From contig NZ_BAOG01000003.1 of assembly GCF_000400365.1 (NCBI RefSeq), positions 290,721-354,720 of the forward strand: a DNA stretch of 64,000 nt, written 5' to 3'. Origin of the DNA: Vibrio jasicida CAIM 1864 = LMG 25398 (lineage in GTDB: Bacteria; Pseudomonadota; Gammaproteobacteria; Enterobacterales; Vibrionaceae). Below the pieces are notes generated by a model that was not told where the DNA came from, searched no databases, and was given only the letters and a program-made list of their open reading frames with translations. The translations under genes and the position numbers were made by a program. Positions 51,538 through 60,766 of this stretch are shown here, piece by piece (within the stretch, counting starts at the first letter, position 1; each line of letters begins with the position of its first letter).

Positions 51538-54393
51538 ATGAAACTTGTCAAACGCTCCGACAGTGTGAGCAAAGAAACCAATCAGCTTGGCGTTTCTCGC
51601 CGTGCATTCATGAAAAACACCTCGCTTGCTGCTGGTGGTGCGGTTGTAGGTGCAAGTCTTTTTGCACCGGGCATGATGAAGAAAGCACAAGCTAAATCGG
51701 TGGATCCAGAAGCGAAAACAGAAGTAAAACGTACCATCTGTTCTCACTGTTCTGTAGGTTGTGGTATCTACGCTGAAGTTCAAAACGGCGTGTGGACAGG
51801 TCAAGAGCCTGCATTTGACCACCCATTCAACGCTGGTGGACACTGTGCAAAAGGCGCAGCACTGCGCGAACACGGTCACGGTGAGCGTCGTCTGAAATAC
51901 CCAATGAAGCTTGAAAACGGTAAGTGGAAGAAGCTTTCTTGGGATCAAGCGATCGAAGAAATCGGTAACAAGGTGATGGACATCCGCAAAGAGTCGGGTC
52001 CAGATTCCGTTTACTGGTTGGGTAGTGCGAAGCACAACAACGAACAAGCGTACATGTTCCGTAAGATGGCGTCGCTTTGGGGTACCAACAACGTTGACCA
52101 CCAAGCGCGAATCTGTCACTCAACAACCGTAGCAGGTGTAGCAAACACTTGGGGTTACGGTGCGATGACCAACTCTTTCAATGACATGCACAACTGTAAG
52201 TCGATGCTGTTCATTGGTTCAAACCCTGCAGAAGCGCACCCTGTTGCGATGCAGCACATCCTAATCGCGAAAGAGAAGAACAACTGTAAGATCGTTGTGG
52301 CGGATCCTCGTCGTACTCGTACCGCTGCAAAATCGGATCACTACGTATCGCTACGTCCGGGTTCTGACGTTGCGTTTATTTGGGGTGTTCTATGGCATGT
52401 CTTTGCGAACAACTGGGAAGACAAAGAGTTCATCCGTCAACGTGTATTCGGTATGGATGAAATCCGTGCAGAAGTGGCTAAATGGACACCAGCAGAAGTT
52501 GAGCGCGTAACTGGCGTACCTGAGTCTGAAGTTTACCAAACAGCGAAACTGCTTTCTGAAAACCGTCCGGGTTGTATCGTGTGGTGTATGGGTGGTACTC
52601 AGCATACGACTGGTAACAACAACACACGTGCTTACTGTGTACTTGAGCTTGCACTAGGTAACATCGGTAAATCAGGCGGTGGTGCGAACATCTTCCGTGG
52701 TCACGATAACGTACAGGGCGCAACTGACCTTGGCGTACTATCTGACACGCTACCAGGCTACTACGGTCTGTCTGAAGGTTCATGGCGTCACTGGTCAAAA
52801 GTGTGGGAAATCGATTACGAATGGATTAAAGGTCGTTTCGATGACAACGCGTACGGCGGTCAAAAACCAATGAACAGTGCAGGTATCCCTGTATCTCGTT
52901 GGGTGGATGGCGTTCTTGAAAACAAAGACAACATTCGTCAACGTGAAAACATTCGTGCCATGTTCTACTGGGGTCACGCAGTAAACTCTCAGACACGTGG
53001 TCCTGAGATGAAGAAAGCGATGCAGAAGCTGGATATGATGGTTATTGTTGACCCATACCCAACAGTTGCAGCGGTAATGAACGATCGTACTGATGGCGTT
53101 TACCTGCTTCCTGCAACGACTCAGTTTGAAACGCACGGCAGTGTGACAGCATCTAACCGCTCACTTCAGTGGCGTGATCAGGTTATCGAGCCATTGTTCG
53201 AATCTAAACCCGACCACGAAATCATGTACCTGCTAACTAAGAAGCTAGGTTATGAAGATCTGCTGTTCAAAAACGTACGCGTAGAGAACAACCAGCCAGT
53301 GATCGAAGACATTACTCGCGAATTCAACAAAGGCATGTGGACCATCGGTTACACAGGTCAAAGCCCAGAACGTCTAAAAGCGCACCAACAAAACTGGCAC
53401 ACATTCCACAAGACATCTCTGGAAGCAGAGGGTGGTCCTGTGAATGGTGAGACTTACGGTCTACCTTGGCCATGTTGGGGTACGCCAGAGATGAAGCACC
53501 CAGGTACGCACATTTTGTACGATACGTCTAAGACGGTTGCAGAAGGTGGCGGTAACTTCCGTACGCGTTTCGGTGTTGAATTCGAAGGGCAAAGCCTACT
53601 TGCTGAAGACAGCTACTCAAAAGGCTGTGAAATCAAAGACGGTTACCCAGAGTTCTCAGACAAGCTAATCAAACAGCTTGGTTGGTGGGACGACCTAACG
53701 GCTGAAGAAAAAGCAGCCGCGGAAGGTAAAAACTGGAAAACGGACCTGTCTGGCGGTATCCAACGCGTTGCAATCAAGCACGGTTGTATCCCGTTTGGTA
53801 ACGCAAAAGCGCGTGCGATTGTTTGGACATTCCCAGACCGCGTGCCGCTACACCGTGAGCCACTATACACGCCACGTCGTGACCTTGTAACGGATTACCC
53901 AACTTGGGACGACAAAGAAGCGATCTTCCGTGTACCAACGCTTTACAAGTCGATCCAGAAAGAAGACAAGTCTGGTGAATACCCAATCATCCTGACTTCT
54001 GGTCGCTTGGTTGAGTACGAAGGTGGTGGTGAAGAAACACGTTCAAACCCATGGCTTGCTGAACTTCAACAAGAGATGTTTGTTGAAGTGAACCCGAAAG
54101 ACGCAAACGATCTTGGCTTCAAAGATGGCGATGACGTTTGGGTTGAAGGTGCAGAAAAAGGCCGCATCAAGGTGAAAGCGATGGTAACTCGTCGTGTTAA
54201 ACCGGGTCTGGCGTTCATTCCGTTCCACTTCGGCGGTAAGTTCGAAGGTGAAGACCTACGTCCTAAGTACCCTGAAGGTACGGATCCTTATGTTGTTGGT
54301 GAAGCAGCCAACACGGCAACCACTTACGGTTACGACCCTGTTACTTTGATGCAGGAAACTAAAGTAACCCTATGTAACATTCGTAAAGCGTAA
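51538..54393 (+). CDS. fdhA: Formate dehydrogenase catalytic subunit (W/Mo-bis-MGD, Cys form)
   Basis: A 951-residue Tat-exported enzyme (SRRAFMK, then AQA cut near residue 52). The N-terminal 4Fe-4S motif is CSHCSVGCGIYAEV plus GGHCAKG, and the metal ligand is Cys193 (ARICHSTTVAG, codon TGT at 52114), so no selenocysteine is used. The catalytic His follows it. Domains for bis-MGD binding are FIGSNPAEAHP, DPRRTRTA and the C-terminal LTSGRLVEYEGGGEETRSNP. It oxidises formate to CO2 in the periplasm. No in-frame stop or frameshift. Confidence 0.94.
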   Translation: MKLVKRSDSVSKETNQLGVSRRAFMKNTSLAAGGAVVGASLFAPGMMKKAQAKSVDPEAKTEVKRTICSHCSVGCGIYAEVQNGVWTGQEPAFDHPFNAGGHCAKGAALREHGHGERRLKYPMKLENGKWKKLSWDQAIEEIGNKVMDIRKESGPDSVYWLGSAKHNNEQAYMFRKMASLWGTNNVDHQARICHSTTVAGVANTWGYGAMTNSFNDMHNCKSMLFIGSNPAEAHPVAMQHILIAKEKNNCKIVVADPRRTRTAAKSDHYVSLRPGSDVAFIWGVLWHVFANNWEDKEFIRQRVFGMDEIRAEVAKWTPAEVERVTGVPESEVYQTAKLLSENRPGCIVWCMGGTQHTTGNNNTRAYCVLELALGNIGKSGGGANIFRGHDNVQGATDLGVLSDTLPGYYGLSEGSWRHWSKVWEIDYEWIKGRFDDNAYGGQKPMNSAGIPVSRWVDGVLENKDNIRQRENIRAMFYWGHAVNSQTRGPEMKKAMQKLDMMVIVDPYPTVAAVMNDRTDGVYLLPATTQFETHGSVTASNRSLQWRDQVIEPLFESKPDHEIMYLLTKKLGYEDLLFKNVRVENNQPVIEDITREFNKGMWTIGYTGQSPERLKAHQQNWHTFHKTSLEAEGGPVNGETYGLPWPCWGTPEMKHPGTHILYDTSKTVAEGGGNFRTRFGVEFEGQSLLAEDSYSKGCEIKDGYPEFSDKLIKQLGWWDDLTAEEKAAAEGKNWKTDLSGGIQRVAIKHGCIPFGNAKARAIVWTFPDRVPLHREPLYTPRRDLVTDYPTWDDKEAIFRVPTLYKSIQKEDKSGEYPIILTSGRLVEYEGGGEETRSNPWLAELQQEMFVEVNPKDANDLGFKDGDDVWVEGAEKGRIKVKAMVTRRVKPGLAFIPFHFGGKFEGEDLRPKYPEGTDPYVVGEAANTATTYGYDPVTLMQETKVTLCNIRKA

Positions 54394-54404
54394 GGAGTCT
54401 GACA

Positions 54405-55013
54405 ATGGCACGAATGAAATTCCTATGTGACACCAAACGCTGTATCGAGTGTAACGGCTGTGTTACTGCATGTAAGAACGAAAACGATGATGCGCTTGAG
54501 TGGGGTATTCAACGTCGTCGCGTGGTAACACTAAACGACGGTGAACCAGGTGAAAACTCAATCTCTGTTGCTTGTATGCACTGTACAGATGCGCCTTGTA
54601 TGGCGGTTTGTCCAGCTGACTGTTTCGAGCACACAGAAGATGGCATCGTTCTTCACAACAAAGATCTTTGTATCGGTTGTGGTTACTGTCTGTTTGCTTG
54701 TCCATTCGGTGCGCCTCAGTTCCCGAAACAAGCGTCATTCGGTGAGCGTGGCAAAATGGACAAATGTACTTTCTGTGCAGGTGGTCCAAACACAGAACCA
54801 GGTTCTCTAGAAGAGCGTGAGAAGTACGGTGCGAACCGTATTGCTGAAGGTAAGCTACCTATGTGTGCGTCACTATGTTCAACAAAAGCACTGCTAGCGG
54901 GTGATGCAGAGAAAGTTTCTGACATCTTCCGTCAACGTGTGGTTGAGCGCGGTGCGAAAAACGCAGGTTGGACAGACGGTAACGATCTTTCTTACGACGC
55001 AACCAAAAGCTAA
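54405..55013 (+). CDS. fdhB: Formate dehydrogenase iron-sulfur subunit
   Basis: A 202-residue electron-transfer subunit with four cysteine groups: CDTKRCIECNGCVTACKNEN, CMHCTDAPCMAVCPADCF, CIGCGYCLFACPFG and CTFCAGG...CASLCSTKAL, which should carry four 4Fe-4S clusters. It links FdhA to the membrane cytochrome. It has no signal peptide; it would be carried through Tat with FdhA. 11 nt after fdhA. Confidence 0.92.
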   Translation: MARMKFLCDTKRCIECNGCVTACKNENDDALEWGIQRRRVVTLNDGEPGENSISVACMHCTDAPCMAVCPADCFEHTEDGIVLHNKDLCIGCGYCLFACPFGAPQFPKQASFGERGKMDKCTFCAGGPNTEPGSLEEREKYGANRIAEGKLPMCASLCSTKALLAGDAEKVSDIFRQRVVERGAKNAGWTDGNDLSYDATKS

Positions 55014-55026
55014 GTAGGAGAGACAC

Positions 55027-56079
55027 ATGTTAAATACTCTTAAACGTGCGTCTCTTGTAATGCTGTCTATGATGACAGCATTACTGCTGACCTTTTCGAT
55101 GCCAGCGTCTGCGCAAGAAGACACATCTCCAGTGGTACAACAGGAGATGACGCAACTTGCAGGTGCAGACTTCTGGCGTCAGGTCAAAGAGGGGCAAGAA
55201 GGCTATACCACGTCGAAATCAGCGGAACACGGTGTGCTGATCAGTACTCCGGGTGAGACTTGGTACATTCTTAAAGAGAAATGGATGTCTCCTGCGGGCG
55301 CTGTCGCGATTTTCGGCAGTATCGCAATGGTTATCATGGCTTACGTATTCGTTGGTCCTCTGATGTTAAGCAAGCCACGTACTGGCAAGAAGATGAAACG
55401 CTGGTCTCGACTAGACCGCGCACTACACTGGAGCATGGCGTTTACCTTCTTAACGCTAGCATTCAGTGGTTTGATGCTGGTTTACGGTAAGCACTTCTTG
55501 AAGCCGTACGTACCAACTGAGTTCTGGGGCTTCATCGTCATGTTGGCGAAGCAGTACCATAACTACATGGGTCCTTTGTTCTTTATCTTGCTGATGTTTG
55601 TTCTGTTGAAATGGTGGCGTAAGTCCATTCCAACAATGACTGACATTCGTTGGTTCATGAAAATGGGCGGCATGGTTGGTAAGCATAAAGGTACGCATCC
55701 ATCGGCTGGTTTCTCAAACGGTGGTGAGAAGGCGATTTACTGGCTGTTGATCTTCTTCGGTGCTATTGCTGCAGTGAGTGGCTTAGTTCTGGATTTCCCA
55801 ATTTTCGGCCAAACTCGCCGCGATATGGAACTATCTAACCTTGTTCACGCGATTTCAGCACTGATTCTGATCTGTGGCTTTATCTTCCACATCTACATCG
55901 GTCTATTCGGTATGGAAGGTGCACTAGAAGGTATGGTTACTGGTGAAGTTGACGAGACATGGGCGAAAGAGCACCACGACCTTTGGTATGAAGAAGTGAA
56001 ATCTAAAGAAGCGATGGGTGAGGCTGACACAGCTCAAACGGACGTAAAAGGAGCGAAGACGAATGAACAAACCTCATAA
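55027..56079 (+). CDS. fdhC: Formate dehydrogenase cytochrome b subunit
   Basis: A 350-residue membrane protein with a signal-like start (MLNTLKRASLVMLSMMTALL), a periplasmic stretch to ~90, then four to five helices with histidines placed as haem ligands (LDRALHWSMAFTFL, KQYHNYMGPLFF, NLVHAISALILICGFIFHIY). It is an FdnI-type cytochrome b556 that passes electrons to quinone. Its end overlaps the next gene by 17 nt. Confidence 0.92.
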   Translation: MLNTLKRASLVMLSMMTALLLTFSMPASAQEDTSPVVQQEMTQLAGADFWRQVKEGQEGYTTSKSAEHGVLISTPGETWYILKEKWMSPAGAVAIFGSIAMVIMAYVFVGPLMLSKPRTGKKMKRWSRLDRALHWSMAFTFLTLAFSGLMLVYGKHFLKPYVPTEFWGFIVMLAKQYHNYMGPLFFILLMFVLLKWWRKSIPTMTDIRWFMKMGGMVGKHKGTHPSAGFSNGGEKAIYWLLIFFGAIAAVSGLVLDFPIFGQTRRDMELSNLVHAISALILICGFIFHIYIGLFGMEGALEGMVTGEVDETWAKEHHDLWYEEVKSKEAMGEADTAQTDVKGAKTNEQTS

Positions 56080-56479
56080 CGGGATTTGGGTTGCCTACAT
56101 CCTGAGTTGTTTTACCCCGTTTACGTTTTTGATCTCAGGCGTTATCGCAATCATTTACGCGGGTTACCGTTTGGATAAAGGTGAAGACAGTGACGTAGTG
56201 AATTCACATTACTACGGCTTGATTCGCACATTCTTCCTGTACTTCACGTTCTTTGTTGTTCTGATCGTAACAGTGGCAACATCGAATGGTGTATTGGTTG
56301 GCGTAAGTGATTATTGGGTGCACAGTACCTTGTTAGACACGGTTGCTTATTTCATTCCTTGGGTAGGTATGCTGTTCGCAACGCTTGCGATTCTCGTGTG
56401 GTTCCTACGTATGTACCAAGGTATGAACCAGCTGCGCAACAATATGCCGCACAGACCGTCTACAGGTCCAAACCTTTAA
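56063..56479 (+). CDS. Small membrane protein at the end of the FDH operon
   Basis: A 138-residue protein with four membrane helices (residues ~8-32, 50-74, 90-104 and 106-120) and a polar C terminus. It looks like the DUF4870-type group, but I am not certain. It is coupled to fdhC by overlap and ends before a terminator, so it is the last gene of the operon. Role unknown. Confidence 0.75.
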   Translation: MNKPHNGIWVAYILSCFTPFTFLISGVIAIIYAGYRLDKGEDSDVVNSHYYGLIRTFFLYFTFFVVLIVTVATSNGVLVGVSDYWVHSTLLDTVAYFIPWVGMLFATLAILVWFLRMYQGMNQLRNNMPHRPSTGPNL

Positions 56480-56495
56480 AACGGTCTATCTGTTC

Positions 56496-56523
56496 AAAAG
56501 CCTCGCAAACGCGAGGCTTTTTT
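56496..56523 (+). terminator. Terminator of the FDH operon
   Basis: AAAAGCCTCGC and GCGAGGCTTTT form an 11-bp stem around AAAC, followed by TTTATT. It lies 17 nt past the last stop. Confidence 0.9.
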
Positions 56524-56669
56524 ATTGTAGAAAATCTTCTTAATGTCACCAGTTTTTAAGCAGAAATTAGAGGCAAATCAGCAGGCTTACGACCATGGTC
56601 TAATCCTTATTGCTATTGTTGTTTTTGTATCGGTGTTAAGCTTAATAAAAAGAGCAACAAGGATAGGTT

Positions 56670-57401
56670 ATGAATTTCCCATACAGAAATATTGTCGTAC
56701 TTACTGGCGCTGGCATCTCGGCTGAGTCTGGTATTCAAACATTTCGAGCTCAAGATGGTCTTTGGGAGAATCACCGAATAGAAGACGTGGCAACGCCAGA
56801 AGGTTTCGACCGCGATCCGGATCTTGTTCAAAGCTTTTACAACCAACGTCGTTCAAAGCTTCAAGGCGAAGATATCAAGCCGAATGCGGCTCATATCGCA
56901 CTAGGACGCCTAGAAGAGCAGTTGGAAGGCAAAGTGACTATTATCACTCAGAACATTGATAATCTGCACGAGAGAGGCGGTAGCGCCAATATCATTCACA
57001 TGCACGGTGAATTGCTTAAAGCACGTTGCAGTGAATCCAACCAAGTCATCGAACATTCAGAAGACATTGAAACCGGTGAATTGTGCCATTGTTGCCAGAT
57101 CCCAGCGCAAATGCGCCCTCACATTGTTTGGTTTGGTGAAATGCCACTACGCATGGGTGAGATCTATGCGGCTTTGGAAGAAGCAGACTTGTTTGTTTCT
57201 ATTGGTACTTCTGGCGTGGTATATCCAGCTGCAGGCTTTGTACATGATGCGAAGATGCATGGTGCACATACGATTGAAATTAACTTGGAGCCAAGTGCTG
57301 TCGAGAGTGAGTTTGAAGAGAAGCGTTACGGCAAAGCAAGTATTGAAGTGCCAAAATTGGTTGACGAAATTCTTGCTCTGGAAAACGAAGCCAGCGCTTA
57401 A
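56670..57401 (+). CDS. cobB: NAD-dependent protein deacylase CobB (sirtuin)
   Basis: A 243-residue class III sirtuin. Motifs are [19 protein letters not shown] (NAD pocket), [22 protein letters not shown] with catalytic His, a zinc site CSES...CHCC, and [14 protein letters not shown]. The Y-x2-R of desuccinylases is present (FYNQRRSK), so it could remove succinyl and acetyl groups from lysines. AAGGATAGG precedes the ATG. Own terminator. Confidence 0.93.
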   Translation: MNFPYRNIVVLTGAGISAESGIQTFRAQDGLWENHRIEDVATPEGFDRDPDLVQSFYNQRRSKLQGEDIKPNAAHIALGRLEEQLEGKVTIITQNIDNLHERGGSANIIHMHGELLKARCSESNQVIEHSEDIETGELCHCCQIPAQMRPHIVWFGEMPLRMGEIYAALEEADLFVSIGTSGVVYPAAGFVHDAKMHGAHTIEINLEPSAVESEFEEKRYGKASIEVPKLVDEILALENEASA

Positions 57402-57426
57402 TTAAACGGACAGAACCTTCTTTAAC

Positions 57427-57455
57427 AAAGGCATCGAGTGATTCGATGCCTTTTT
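57427..57455 (+). terminator. Terminator after cobB
   Basis: AAAGGCATCGA and TCGATGCCTTT form a stem around GTGAT, followed by T residues. It lies 25 nt past the stop. Confidence 0.85.
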
Positions 57456-57534
57456 GTATTTTGAAACGTTGCATTCTGATGCTTTGCAATTTGAGCAGTA
57501 TGGATTGAGCCACAAATAGCGACCTTCAGATACA

Positions 57535-57560
57535 AGAAAAGCGGCCTAAGCCGCTTTTCT
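57535..57560. terminator. Bidirectional terminator after potD1
   Basis: AGAAAAGCGGC and GCCGCTTTTCT form a perfect stem around CTAA. On the minus strand it lies 20 nt past the potD1 stop. Confidence 0.8.
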
Positions 57561-57580
57561 AAACTATTTCGACAGAGTGA

Positions 57581-58618
57581 TTAGTTGTCTACTTTTAGCT
57601 TTTGGAAGTACTCATCGTAAAGCACACTTGCTTCACCAACTTCGTCTTGCCATGTACCGCTGTCCATCACTTCTTGTGGTGGGAAGATGCTTGGATCGTT
57701 AGCAAATTCTTTCGGTAGTAGGTCATGCGCTGTTTTCACTGGAGTAGGGTAACCAATCTCTAGTGCAATCTTAGCAGCATTCTCAGGACGTAGTAGGAAG
57801 TCGATCATCTTATGAGCTGCATCAACATTCTTCGCGCCAGCTGGAATTGCTAGGCTGTCCATCCAGAAGATAGTGCCTTTTTCTGGCCAGATGATGTCGA
57901 TGTTCGCGCCTTCTTGACGAGCCATGTAAGCAGAACCATTCCAAAGCATACCAAGTGAGACTTCACCTGCTAAGTATGGGTTTGCTGGGAAGTCTGAGTT
58001 AAATACCAACACGTTTGGCATTAGCTTTTTCAGTTCTTCGTAAGCTGCTTTGATCTCGTCTGGGTTAGTCGTGTTTGGTGAGTAACCAAGCTTAGTCAAT
58101 GCAATATGGAATACTTCGCGAGAATCATCCATCAGCATTAGTTGACCTTCCCACTTGCTATCCCAGAAATCGTCCCACTTAGAAACCGATGACTTGTCTA
58201 GCATGTCAGCATTGATACCAATACCGGTCGCACCCCAAATGTAAGGGATAGAGTAGTTGTTGTTCGGGTCGAACGGCTTGTTCAGGAAGTTAGTGTCTAG
58301 ATCAGCAAAGTGAGAAAGCTTCTCTTTGTCGATCTTTTGCAGCATGCCTTCTTTACGCATTTTAGATACGAAATAGGTAGACGGTACTACCAAGTCGTAA
58401 CCAGAACCTTGAGTTTTCAGCTTTGCGTACATGCTCTCGTTAGACTCGTACGTAGAGTAGATAACCTTAATTCCAGTTTCTTTTGTAAAGTCTTCAAGAA
58501 CTTCGTTTGGAATGTATTCCGACCAGTTGTAGAAATACAGTTCTTGATCAGCAGCCATTGCAGGGGAAGCGATTAGCGTCGCTGCACACAGTGCGCTTGC
58601 GTAGAATTTACTTTTCAT
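57581..58618 (-). CDS. potD: Spermidine/norspermidine-binding protein PotD1
   Basis: A 345-residue periplasmic binding protein with signal peptide (cut after AMA, residue 22). The start of the mature protein, ELYFYNWSEYIPNEVLEDFT, is typical of PotD, with the polyamine pocket residues W/Y in FYNWSEY, VVPSTYF and LMLMDDSREVFHIAL. V. cholerae has PotD1 and PotD2 encoded side by side after potABC, with this one last. It has its own intergenic region, as a terminator separates it from potD2. About 60 percent identical by eye to its paralogue. Confidence 0.9.
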   Translation of the reverse strand: MKSKFYASALCAATLIASPAMAADQELYFYNWSEYIPNEVLEDFTKETGIKVIYSTYESNESMYAKLKTQGSGYDLVVPSTYFVSKMRKEGMLQKIDKEKLSHFADLDTNFLNKPFDPNNNYSIPYIWGATGIGINADMLDKSSVSKWDDFWDSKWEGQLMLMDDSREVFHIALTKLGYSPNTTNPDEIKAAYEELKKLMPNVLVFNSDFPANPYLAGEVSLGMLWNGSAYMARQEGANIDIIWPEKGTIFWMDSLAIPAGAKNVDAAHKMIDFLLRPENAAKIALEIGYPTPVKTAHDLLPKEFANDPSIFPPQEVMDSGTWQDEVGEASVLYDEYFQKLKVDN

Positions 58619-58805
58619 TTTATTTCCGTTTTGTTCAGCAACAGGTCAAATCAATACTAGTAACAGATACCGATTTGAGCCAAGTTGCGATAAGCACAAT
58701 CCTGTTTATTTGAGCACGAACGTTAAACATCATGTCTTCATCGACGGAGAATGTTGAAGCTGTGTCAAATAAACCTAGCAACGTGTAATTATATCAGTCA
58801 ATTAC

Positions 58806-58836
58806 GAAAATAGGCAGCGTATTGCTGCCTATTTTC
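58806..58836 (-). terminator. Terminator between potD2 and potD1
   Basis: GAAAATAGGCAGC and GCTGCCTATTTTC form a 13-bp stem around GTATT. On the minus strand it lies 26 nt past the potD2 stop, so potD1 needs its own promoter in 58619-58805. Confidence 0.85.
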
Positions 58837-58861
58837 ATTTACTAGATGGCTTATTAAGCGA

Positions 58862-59893
58862 TTATTGGCCCGCTTTAAGCTTTAGGAAGTAATCTTCGTA
58901 CTTCGCTGTCATGTTCCCAACAGAGTCTTGCCATTCAACACGGTCAAGATCTTCTTGAGAAGGGAACAATGGTGCAACGTCTTTAAACTTAGCGTTAGAC
59001 TCTGCAACAGCAGTCAGGTAACCCGTGTCAGCCGAGATTTGCTCTGCGATTTCTGGACGTAGTAGGAAGTCGATCATCTTGTGAGCAGCTTCTACATTCT
59101 TCGCACCAGAAGAGATTGCAAAGTTATCAACCCAACCGATACCGCCTTCTTTAGGGAATACAAGCTTTAGGTTCATGCCTTCGTTTTGAGCAGCTGCCGC
59201 GCTACCATTCCAAAGCATACCAACGCCAACTTCGCCAGACATGTATGGAGCGCCTGGGTTATCAGAGTTGAATACTAGAACGTTTGGCATAAGCTTTTGT
59301 AGCTCTGCGTACGCTTCGTCGATTTGTTTTGGATCCGTAGAGTTACCTGAGTAACCTAATTTACGTAATGCGATATGGAAGACTTCACGAGTGTCATCCA
59401 TCAGCATTACTTGACCTTCAAGCTCAGGTTTCCATAGGTCAGCCCAGCTTTGGAACTCGTTTGGATCGTACATGTCAGCGTTAACCGCTAGACCTGTAAT
59501 CGCAACAACGTGTGGAATAGAGTAGTCGTTGTTCGGATCGTAAGGCTTGTCTAGGTAGTTAGTATCTAGGTTACCGAAGTTTTTCAGTTTAGTCTTATCG
59601 ATCTTTTGTAGCATACCTTCGTCACGCATCTTCGCTACGAAGTAAGTGGAAGGTACCACTAGATCATAACCTTGGTTATGAGTTTTTAGCTTTGCATACA
59701 AGGTTTCATTCGACTCGTAAGTCGAGTAGATGACTTTGATGCCAGTTTCTTTAGTAAATTGTTCTAGGATATTACTGTTGATGTAAGGACCCCAGTTCAT
59801 AAATACTAATTCTTTATCATCCGCTGCCGCTGTACCAGAGAACAGAGAAAGCGCACATGCACTACCAGCTAATAGAGTAGCCCATTTTTTCAT
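58862..59893 (-). CDS. potD: Spermidine/putrescine-binding protein PotD2
   Basis: A 343-residue periplasmic polyamine-binding protein with signal peptide (MKKWATLLAGSACALSLFSG...AAA) and the mature start ELVFMNWGPYINSNILEQFT. Pocket motifs are VVPSTYFVAKM and VMLMDDTREVFHIAL. The frame opens at 59965, but GGAGCTAACGTCA precedes the Met at 59893, and the signal peptide begins there. Follows potC by 102 nt and is likely read from the potA promoter. Confidence 0.9.
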   Translation of the reverse strand: MKKWATLLAGSACALSLFSGTAAADDKELVFMNWGPYINSNILEQFTKETGIKVIYSTYESNETLYAKLKTHNQGYDLVVPSTYFVAKMRDEGMLQKIDKTKLKNFGNLDTNYLDKPYDPNNDYSIPHVVAITGLAVNADMYDPNEFQSWADLWKPELEGQVMLMDDTREVFHIALRKLGYSGNSTDPKQIDEAYAELQKLMPNVLVFNSDNPGAPYMSGEVGVGMLWNGSAAAAQNEGMNLKLVFPKEGGIGWVDNFAISSGAKNVEAAHKMIDFLLRPEIAEQISADTGYLTAVAESNAKFKDVAPLFPSQEDLDRVEWQDSVGNMTAKYEDYFLKLKAGQ

Positions 59894-59995
59894 TGACGTT
59901 AGCTCCAAACCAAACGTTGTCCAATTTTGGACGATAGATAGAAAAACAGAATGGCATGTAACCATTCTGTTTCGTGATGTTAACGGATGCGGATT

Positions 59996-60766
59996 CTACT
60001 TTACTTTTTCTCTTGCTAGCAACTGAGAAATCACTACCAATACCAAAGAAACAATCAACATGACCGTTGCTAGGGCGTTCACTTCTGGTGAAATGCCCAC
60101 CTTAACCATTGAGTAAATCTTCAATGGCAAGATTTCGTAAGTTGGACCTGTTACAAATGAGCTAATAATTACGTCGTCCAGAGACAGGGTAAAGCTCAAT
60201 AGCCAGCCCGCAGCTACCGCAGGTTTTGCAAGAGGAAGAATGATCTGTTTTAAGATTACCCATTCACTCGCGCCTAGGTCTTTCGCTGCTTCCAACATTT
60301 TCACATCAAAGCCATTTAGTCGGCTGTACACTGTTACCACAACGAATGGTAGACAGAAGGTGATGTGAGCAATCAATAAGGTAAAGAAGCCAAGCTGTGC
60401 ACCTAATACAAGGAACAAAGCAAGTAATGAAATCGCCATAACGATATCTGGTGACATCATTACAACAAATAACATGCCGTTGACCGCGCCTTTACCTTTG
60501 AACGAGTAACGGAATAGGGCAACAGCCGTTAAGCTACCAATGATGGTTGCCGCTGTTGCAGAGAATACCGCTACGTTCAATGAATGCCATGCAGCCTGCA
60601 TTAGGCTGTCGTTGTTTACTAAGGTTTCGTACCATTTCGTGGTGAAACCACCCCATTTCATACCAAATTTGTTGGCATTAAATGAGTTAACAATTAAGAC
60701 GATAATTGGTAGATACAGAAAAGCATATACCAGCGCCATAAAGCTAAATCTAACTGTGCGTCCCAT
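59996..60766 (-). CDS. potC: Spermidine ABC transporter permease PotC
   Basis: A 256-residue permease with six membrane helices and the EAA loop [20 protein letters not shown] (residues ~156-175). SLDDVIISSFVTGP is the conserved PotC segment. Overlaps potB by one base (TAATG). Inner membrane, heterodimer with PotB. Confidence 0.93.
   Translation of the reverse strand: MGRTVRFSFMALVYAFLYLPIIVLIVNSFNANKFGMKWGGFTTKWYETLVNNDSLMQAAWHSLNVAVFSATAATIIGSLTAVALFRYSFKGKGAVNGMLFVVMMSPDIVMAISLLALFLVLGAQLGFFTLLIAHITFCLPFVVVTVYSRLNGFDVKMLEAAKDLGASEWVILKQIILPLAKPAVAAGWLLSFTLSLDDVIISSFVTGPTYEILPLKIYSMVKVGISPEVNALATVMLIVSLVLVVISQLLAREKVK

Noticed and set aside
51244..52119. 291-codon minus-strand open frame across the start of fdhA
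   Set aside because: It runs antisense to the Tat peptide and fdhA genes, whose protein motifs are intact. Its translation is rich in Cys, His and Arg with no domain, as expected of a codon-bias shadow.
52105..52125. Possible selenocysteine site in fdhA
   Set aside because: The ligand codon is TGT (Cys) at 52114-52116, and no in-frame TGA occurs.
56543..56725. 60-codon plus-strand frame before cobB
   Set aside because: It overlaps the cobB start in another frame and has no ribosome site or recognisable domain.
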